A stretch of 64,000 nucleotides of DNA. Source: Pseudeuparius sepicola (taxonomy: Eukaryota > Arthropoda > Insecta > Coleoptera > Anthribidae). The stretch is taken from positions 115,755,373-115,819,372 of the forward strand of contig OY987299.1 in assembly GCA_963920635.1 (NCBI GenBank), given 5' to 3'. Made by a program: the position numbers and the translations under genes. Positions 61,701-64,000 of this stretch are shown piece by piece; the first letter of the stretch is position 1; each line of letters opens with the position of its first letter. The notes beneath the pieces were generated by a model. That model saw only the letters and a program-made list of their open reading frames with translations, made no database searches and was not told where the DNA came from.

Positions 61701-62210
61701 TTCTTCAACTCGAAGAACAGATCATCCCGTAATTCTAAAATAGTGTTTATTTTCTTGCACGTAATGATCTGTGCATACGATTTTCTTCATGTGCGTCGAA
61801 ATTTCATGTTATCACAAAACACATCCTATGCTACATCCAACTAATTAATAAGTGTACGACAGAGGAAAATGCTAGACAATGTTAGAATCCAAACCCTTTC
61901 TTTGTTCAATGCTGACATTTTGTATGGAAGGCAATCAAAGTTGGACAAAAAACTTATGCCTTGACATGACTAACTGTTAATGACAAAATGGAACGAATAA
62001 TAGTCGTATTTATTTATGTTTATAGAGAGAGGCACAAGAAATCGTCGCACAAGAGCTCCAAGCACAAGAAAGATATGATATCATCCACAGAGAAGTTGGA
62101 CAAGAAGTCTAAGGAGATTCTCGAGCAGCTAGTAGATAACAAGATTGTGCCACCGCTAGAAGATAGACTATGGAAGCATGTGCCTCAGGAAGACATAGTG
62201 CCAGGTATGG
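40719..62210 (+). CDS. pps: PPS/PHF3/DIDO-like PHD-TFIIS protein, 3' end outside window
   Basis: Coding exons: 40719-40842, 40894-41022, 41867-43524, 46186-46328, 55762-55923, 55974-56277, 59114-59251, 59308-60491, 62026-62210, with agreeing phases (about 1342 codons so far). The start sits in AACAATGG. Exon 3 is low-complexity: Lys/Glu-rich, with an AT-hook-like RGKGRPKKK, a long acidic run and a conserved-looking FALFSTPDIIRTVGG. Exons 5-6 encode a PHD finger (LWCICNQ, MICCDSCEEWYHGKC, WICVFC; about 718-768). They are followed by a small Cys cluster, CVVCEKQ...YCSEKC. Exon 8 carries the TFIIS central domain (about 1030-1150; LWRRICEKRISPYELVRLS) and then a Lys/Arg/Ser/Asp tail resembling RS proteins. 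Relatives bind RNA polymerase II or splicing factors in the nucleus. The SPOC domain expected in this family is not in the window, so the gene continues. The exon 8 donor appears to be GC; the exon 9 donor could also be at 62204. Confidence 0.88.
41168..41313 (+). CDS. Possible alternative terminal exon of the pps-like gene
   Basis: After a good acceptor (TTTTGTTTTCAG, ending 41167) the sequence is in phase with exon 2 (one carried base) and stays open for 48 codons (EVMLNSVISCLISGNTPSE...) to a TAA at 41311-41313. AATAAA hexamers lie at 41289 and 41370. Splicing to it would give a protein of about 132 residues lacking every known domain. Its 3' donor-like GTATAT would not keep frame with exon 3, so it is not a cassette. 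It may be chance. Confidence 0.3.
43571..43696. mobile_element. 126-bp hairpin MITE, TACAGTCCGGCAAA ends
   Basis: Left arm 43571-43620 (TACAGTCCGGCAAACGAAAG...) and right arm 43647-43696 (...CTTTCATTTGCCGGACTGTA) pair over about 50 bp with few mismatches, and the loop is about 26 bp. It starts 46 nt after the exon 3 donor of the pps-like gene. The TA ends fit a Tc1/mariner-type duplication. Confidence 0.85.
44177..45799. mobile_element. 1.6-kb element, TACAGGGTGGCCCACC ends, with transposase remnant
   Basis: The left terminus TACAGGGTGGCCCACCACGA continues with ACTGCATCGATCTATA at 44177. It is mirrored by TATAGATCGATGCAGTTCGT and GGTGGGCCACCATGTA ending at 45799. A second terminus, TACAGGGTGATTCATTGGG, begins at 44212. 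The right 570 bp match 13604-14164 in reverse. It contains a transposase N-terminal remnant on the minus strand. It lies in the intron between exons 3 and 4 of the pps-like gene. Confidence 0.75.
44875..45129 (-). pseudogene. N-terminal transposase HTH fragment
   Basis: An 84-codon minus-strand frame contains LNYTNEDYLNYGECNKVISK, TCDTFGARYPQKTKPSPNTV and KKIIQNFKQYGCV. YTNEEY..M...YGEC..N.......Y..RYP.R..P....F..I...L...G is the helix-turn-helix signature at the N-terminus of insect IS630/Tc1/mariner-like transposases (DUF4817-like). The frame ends soon after; no catalytic core follows. Confidence 0.65.
46329..47689. other. Intron sequence with dispersed repeat copy 2
   Basis: Positions about 46540-46770 are the inverted copy of the repeat at 1-358 (GGCAGAGGG..GCGGGCGTCCG, GGGCCTATTCTAGGAGATTT, CAACACAAAATGACATTTGA, GGGCCCAATATGGCCGAG, TCGGTGGGACAT). 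The remainder shows no gene. Confidence 0.55.
47690..47735. mobile_element. 30-bp hAT-like mini-element with 8-bp target duplication
   Basis: The direct repeat GATGTGAC lies at 47690-47697 and 47728-47735. The 30 bp between (47698-47727) begin CAGGGACCCTTTA and end GAGTCCCTG. These are the same ends as the 27-bp element at 32974 with a few extra bases in the middle. It lies in the intron between exons 4 and 5 of the pps-like gene. Confidence 0.75.
47882..48591. mobile_element. Fold-back element, TACAGGGTGTCAGGG ends
   Basis: The arms share GTTCCTATAAACATGGGTGT and ATAATTATTTTCATATTTTA with their complements near 48420-48530. The outer end TACAGGGTGTC.GGGTTTTTG is mirrored by a degraded CAAAACCATGGACAAGCCGTATA. 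The central 350 bp show no recognised protein. Confidence 0.65.
48592..50661. other. Intron sequence between elements, one inverted-repeat element
   Basis: Apart from the GGTTGCGTCTAA element at 49622-50203, the stretch is AT-rich with no supported gene. A short TTCTGGTTTTACCGGAA.TAACA...CCGTGTATA block near 49535-49590 resembles element ends seen near 13735-13795. Confidence 0.4.
49622..50203. mobile_element. Element with GGTTGCGTCTAA terminal inverted repeats
   Basis: The left end GGTTGCGTCTAATGTTGCCA and then AAGCTTTTCGAG are mirrored by CTCGAAAAGCTTTGTAACGT and TAGACGCAACC ending at 50203. The interior is rich in AAGCGG/GCTCG-like words. A related pair of ends is at 57477-57884. Superfamily uncertain. 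Confidence 0.6.
50662..51632. mobile_element. Fold-back MITE, TACAGGGTGTTTTCTAACC ends
   Basis: The left end TACAGGGTGTTTTCTAACCT is mirrored by AGGTTAGGAAACACCCTGTA. The arms share GGAAGGAGGTGAATTTT, CCAGTGATATTTGGTACACA and GATCCGGGTAACGATTACCA-like blocks in complement. About 970 bp; centre near 51150. No coding content beyond mirror frames. Confidence 0.8.
51633..52344. other. Intron sequence, nothing assignable
   Basis: AT-rich intronic DNA of the pps-like gene between two fold-back elements. No exon, repeat pair or RNA gene could be supported. Confidence 0.4.
52345..53388. mobile_element. Fold-back MITE, TACAGTGTGTCCATAGATTGA ends
   Basis: The left end TACAGTGTGTCCATAGATTG is mirrored by a degraded CAATCTGTGGACCAACTGTA at the right. 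The arms share TTGAAATTTGAGCTT, GGGGATCAGCCCTGCTTGG, AAACTTGTTCACAATGAAAA and ACTGGATAGGTGTGAAAAAA with their complements. About 1.04 kb. A middle segment (about 52620-52910) is unpaired and GC-richer, and is not recognised as protein. Confidence 0.75.
53389..54103. other. Intron sequence, nothing assignable
   Basis: AT-rich intronic DNA of the pps-like gene. No gene or clear repeat was seen. Confidence 0.35.
54104..55560. mobile_element. Interrupted copy of the TACAGTGCTATTCATAAAG MITE
   Basis: From ACAGTGCTATTCATAAAGTT at 54104 to CACCAACATAT at 54640 the sequence follows the MITE at 37766-38681. It is then interrupted by the 860-bp palindrome at 54642-55501. After it, GAAATCAGATTTTCAAAAAA, TCTATTAATA and TTTTCCCATT (to about 55557) resume the right arm in degraded form. 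The final CTTTATGAATAG end is lost. Confidence 0.65.
54642..55501. mobile_element. 860-bp palindrome, GACCGGGAGATAGTGACAG ends, copy 2
   Basis: Same ends and arms as 30611-31469, differing at a small fraction of positions. The unique loop (about 55044-55100) is the reverse complement of the loop at 31011-31065, so this copy lies in the opposite orientation. The frames at 55179 (+) and 30750 (-) encode the same 60-residue peptide because they read the same arm. No known domain is seen in that peptide. Confidence 0.85.
57105..57373. repeat. Dispersed direct repeat (pair with 24491-24763)
   Basis: Second copy, same orientation, about 270 bp, with landmarks CAAAGTCACATGACCGCCTT, GGTCGGACTAATATGAGATT and CTGCTCGCGATCCGATCTAA. 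The copies differ by scattered substitutions and a short deletion near the right end. Confidence 0.8.
57477..57884. mobile_element. Element with GGTTGCGTTTAAG terminal inverted repeats
   Basis: The left end GGTTGCGTTTAAGGC is mirrored by GTCTTAAACACAACC at the right. The subterminal regions are rich in AAGCGCTTTGATTGC and GCAAGCGATTGCAATTGC words. A flanking ATT occurs on both sides and could be a 3-bp duplication. The ends resemble those of the 49622-50203 element. Confidence 0.55.
57999..58171 (+). pseudogene. THAP-domain fragment (N-terminal part), frameshifted
   Basis: An ATG at 57999 gives MCFVGYCTNTSYNTNN, the start of a THAP zinc finger. One base is missing in the T-run near 58045. 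In the next frame the sequence continues FFVNVPTAPDKKKLWFEEAV and TVHFCYEDHFQ to a TAA at 58169. In related insect THAP proteins this block usually ends in CCEDHF; here the second Cys is replaced by Tyr, so a zinc ligand seems lost. The AVPT end of the domain is missing. It lies directly after the inverted-repeat element at 57477. Confidence 0.55.
60492..62025 (+). other. Intron with apparent GC donor (pps-like gene)
   Basis: Only a donor at 60492 (AG|GCGAGT) joins exon 8 to the acceptor TATAG|A at 62026 in the correct phase, restoring RDRERHKKSSHKSSKHKK. The nearby GT at 60496 would shift the frame at that acceptor. The body of the intron is AT-rich with no gene. Confidence 0.6.
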
Positions 62211-63333
62211 GTAAGTGCATGTTCCTCCCTTATCACATCATTTCCCAAAATTGTTGTATGTTAGAAAATGAAGAATACAGTGTGACCAATAAAGTCAGGA
62301 CTATTAAGAATTTTAGTTTGCCAAGAATTTGTGCTAGCACAAGCACAACCAACTTAAATTACAAAGCCATGAACTGAGGAAACTTGCAACGAGGCTTGAT
62401 AGATAAAAAGGTATAGCAGTTTATTTGACAACAGAATACAAAAGTATGGGTAGCAAGTCAATTTAACATGGTAAAACAATTTATTTATTTATTTATTTGT
62501 CATACAATTTATACAATTACACATGTTCCAAAACAACAACGAAAAATACAATTAAAATTCATAATTTAAGAATTCTTATACAGAGACTGGCAGAAAATAT
62601 GCACCATATGTTTTTTTTTATTTTACATTTATCAGAAAATTTTATTCTTGATAAAAGTGTGTGCATTCCTGCAAACTCAAAACTCAGTTTTCAAAATTTG
62701 AATATCTCATTTCATATTCGGGGAATATTCGAAAATATGAAAAATTCTCAACAGTAAAGTACCCTTATTTTTAATTTTAGAGGAAACATGTATTAAGAAA
62801 AGTTGTTTAGAATGGACCATAAAACTATTTTTTCTTGATGTACCTGTTATAGTACTGGATGAGAAGTGCTCATGTTTTTTTTTTAAATATTTAGAACCGT
62901 AATTTTCTCAAAAAAAAAAAGTCTGCGGAAAACCGTTAATTTGGTATAACTATTTAGCGTGAAGTTTGGCAAGGCCGCAAAACGACCAACACGTCCAGTC
63001 GCGTAACCTCCAATACGAGGGCTAGAGCCGTTTTCGGGTGCTACATTTGGAGCGCTCCAGGGTAACTCCGGAGCATTTCGCACGCGCTTTTAAGCGTTAG
63101 AGTACTTTTGAGTTTGACGCTCCCGAGCTGCTTAGATTTCAGAATTTCTATCAATTCATTTTCGGTTTAGCGAAAGCGGCTCTGCATTTCTCACTAGCAC
63201 ACTGTCAACGTCAATAACTCGTCATAATCAGCTGTTTTTGTTTTGTGTTCACGTCATATTTTATCTATGGTTAGCGTCAACATTAGCTGGATTGCAGGTT
63301 TTTTTTTTCGAATTTATTGCATTATTTTGAACT
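62211..63333. other. Downstream intron or intergenic DNA
   Basis: Mostly AT-rich with no exon recognised. Positions 62950-63200 are GC-richer with CpGs (for example GCACGCGCTTTTAAGCG) and could be a promoter for the candidate exon at 63334. Confidence 0.35.
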
Positions 63334-63393
63334 ATGGACGAGGATTTTGTTAAAGCATATTATGACAATCTGCCCTTCGTAGATTTTGATATG
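63334..63393 (+). CDS. Candidate first coding exon, unknown protein
   Basis: An ATG at 63334 opens 20 codons (MDEDFVKAYYDNLPFVDFDM) ending at a donor-like ATG|GTATGC. Without splicing the frame stops at about 63450. The peptide has protein-like composition and is preceded by a GC-richer, CpG-containing stretch. The family is not recognised. It could start a gene or transposon nested in the pps-like gene's last introns, or a neighbouring gene. Low certainty. Confidence 0.3.
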
Positions 63394-64000
63394 GTATGCA
63401 CCTTTTTGAACTCGAATACCAATACTGTTCAGCTGGACCCCAATATTTGAATTTGAATTTCAACTTTTGGCTTATTTAAGGAAAAAAACAACCAAGTAGG
63501 GGTTATTTCTTGACTTGAAAATAATTTTCTACTGGATCATAATCAAAAAAACTAAAAAAAAAAATACTTTTATAGTCCATTGAAAGGTAAACCCAAAAAT
63601 GCAGTTTCAAGTTTCTATTTCAAAAACACTTTCAGCATTTTTTTATGATTTTCCCTGTATAGAAAATAAAACTACATCATTTGATATGCCAGTTCGATTT
63701 CAAAGAGGATTTATCATTTATAAACGTGATGCGCCTACTATTTATCGAAAAATATACCCACACCAGGAGACTTAAGCACTTATATGTGTATATTTTGATC
63801 ATGCTTTTGTTCTTGTCTGTCAAACATATCCAATTAATATCTAATTATAATTCAAATAAAAATGTTGAACATGTATTAGAAAAAATAAACTAAGGCCTTT
63901 GGCACTTTGACACTTTTGTCGAAAAGTTGTTATCCCCACTAGTCTGCATAGACCGCTCAAATGAATGTTCATGGCTTGAAATTTAAGTCTTTTGTACTAC
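63394..64000. other. Window end, no gene seen
   Basis: AT-rich sequence with one small frame (63681-63893) lacking family character. The 3' part of the pps-like gene is expected beyond the window. Confidence 0.35.

Overview
The window is insect-type nuclear DNA: AT-rich, with genes split into many exons by short GT-AG introns, long introns packed with terminal-inverted-repeat elements, and no bacterial gene organisation. The protein families (a thioester-containing protein, PIG-T and a PPS/PHF3/DIDO-type PHD-TFIIS protein) and the fold-back MITEs beginning TACAGGGTG or TACAGTG fit an insect, perhaps a beetle. That placement is an inference from style, not from a database match.

Layout. Positions 1-7247 are intergenic and repeat-rich: a dispersed repeat, a 1-kb palindrome, a composite inverted-repeat element and a small fold-back MITE. 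Positions 7248-28814 (+) hold a complete 18-exon gene of about 1490 codons for a secreted, probably GPI-anchored thioester-containing protein of the alpha-2-macroglobulin/CD109 type, with the GCGEQN thioester motif intact. Its 8.7-kb first intron and its introns between exons 12 and 13 and between 14 and 15 are filled with transposon remnants. Positions 28815-34866 are intergenic, built of nested fold-back elements. Positions 34867-36593 (-) hold PIGT, a two-exon gene for a GPI-transamidase subunit. Positions 36594-40718 hold a palindromic element inserted in a tandem duplication, a decayed THAP-domain fragment, and the probable 5' region of the next gene. From 40719 to beyond 62210 (+) lies a pps-like gene (nine coding exons seen, about 1342 codons) with an acidic/basic disordered region, a PHD finger and a TFIIS central domain. 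Its 3' end, where the family normally has a SPOC domain, is outside the window. A short ATG-initiated candidate exon at 63334 could start a nested or following gene.

The genes are not an operon and need not work together. The thioester protein is a candidate humoral/surface immune factor, PIG-T attaches GPI anchors in the ER, and the pps-like protein is a nuclear RNA polymerase II-linked factor. One biochemical link exists: the thioester protein has a tail suited to the transamidase that contains PIG-T.

The most unusual signals are in the mobile DNA. (1) Two elements of only 27 and 30 bp consist of little more than hAT-like CAGGGACCC ends, yet each has a perfect 8-bp target-site duplication. 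(2) A set of long fold-back elements with TACAGGGTG ends carries different decayed pieces of what looks like one insect DDE-transposase family. (3) Two 860-bp palindromes are nearly identical and lie in opposite orientation, one inserted into an older fold-back element. (4) Two coding introns appear to use GC donors, and one large exon changes abruptly from AT-rich to GC-rich codons.
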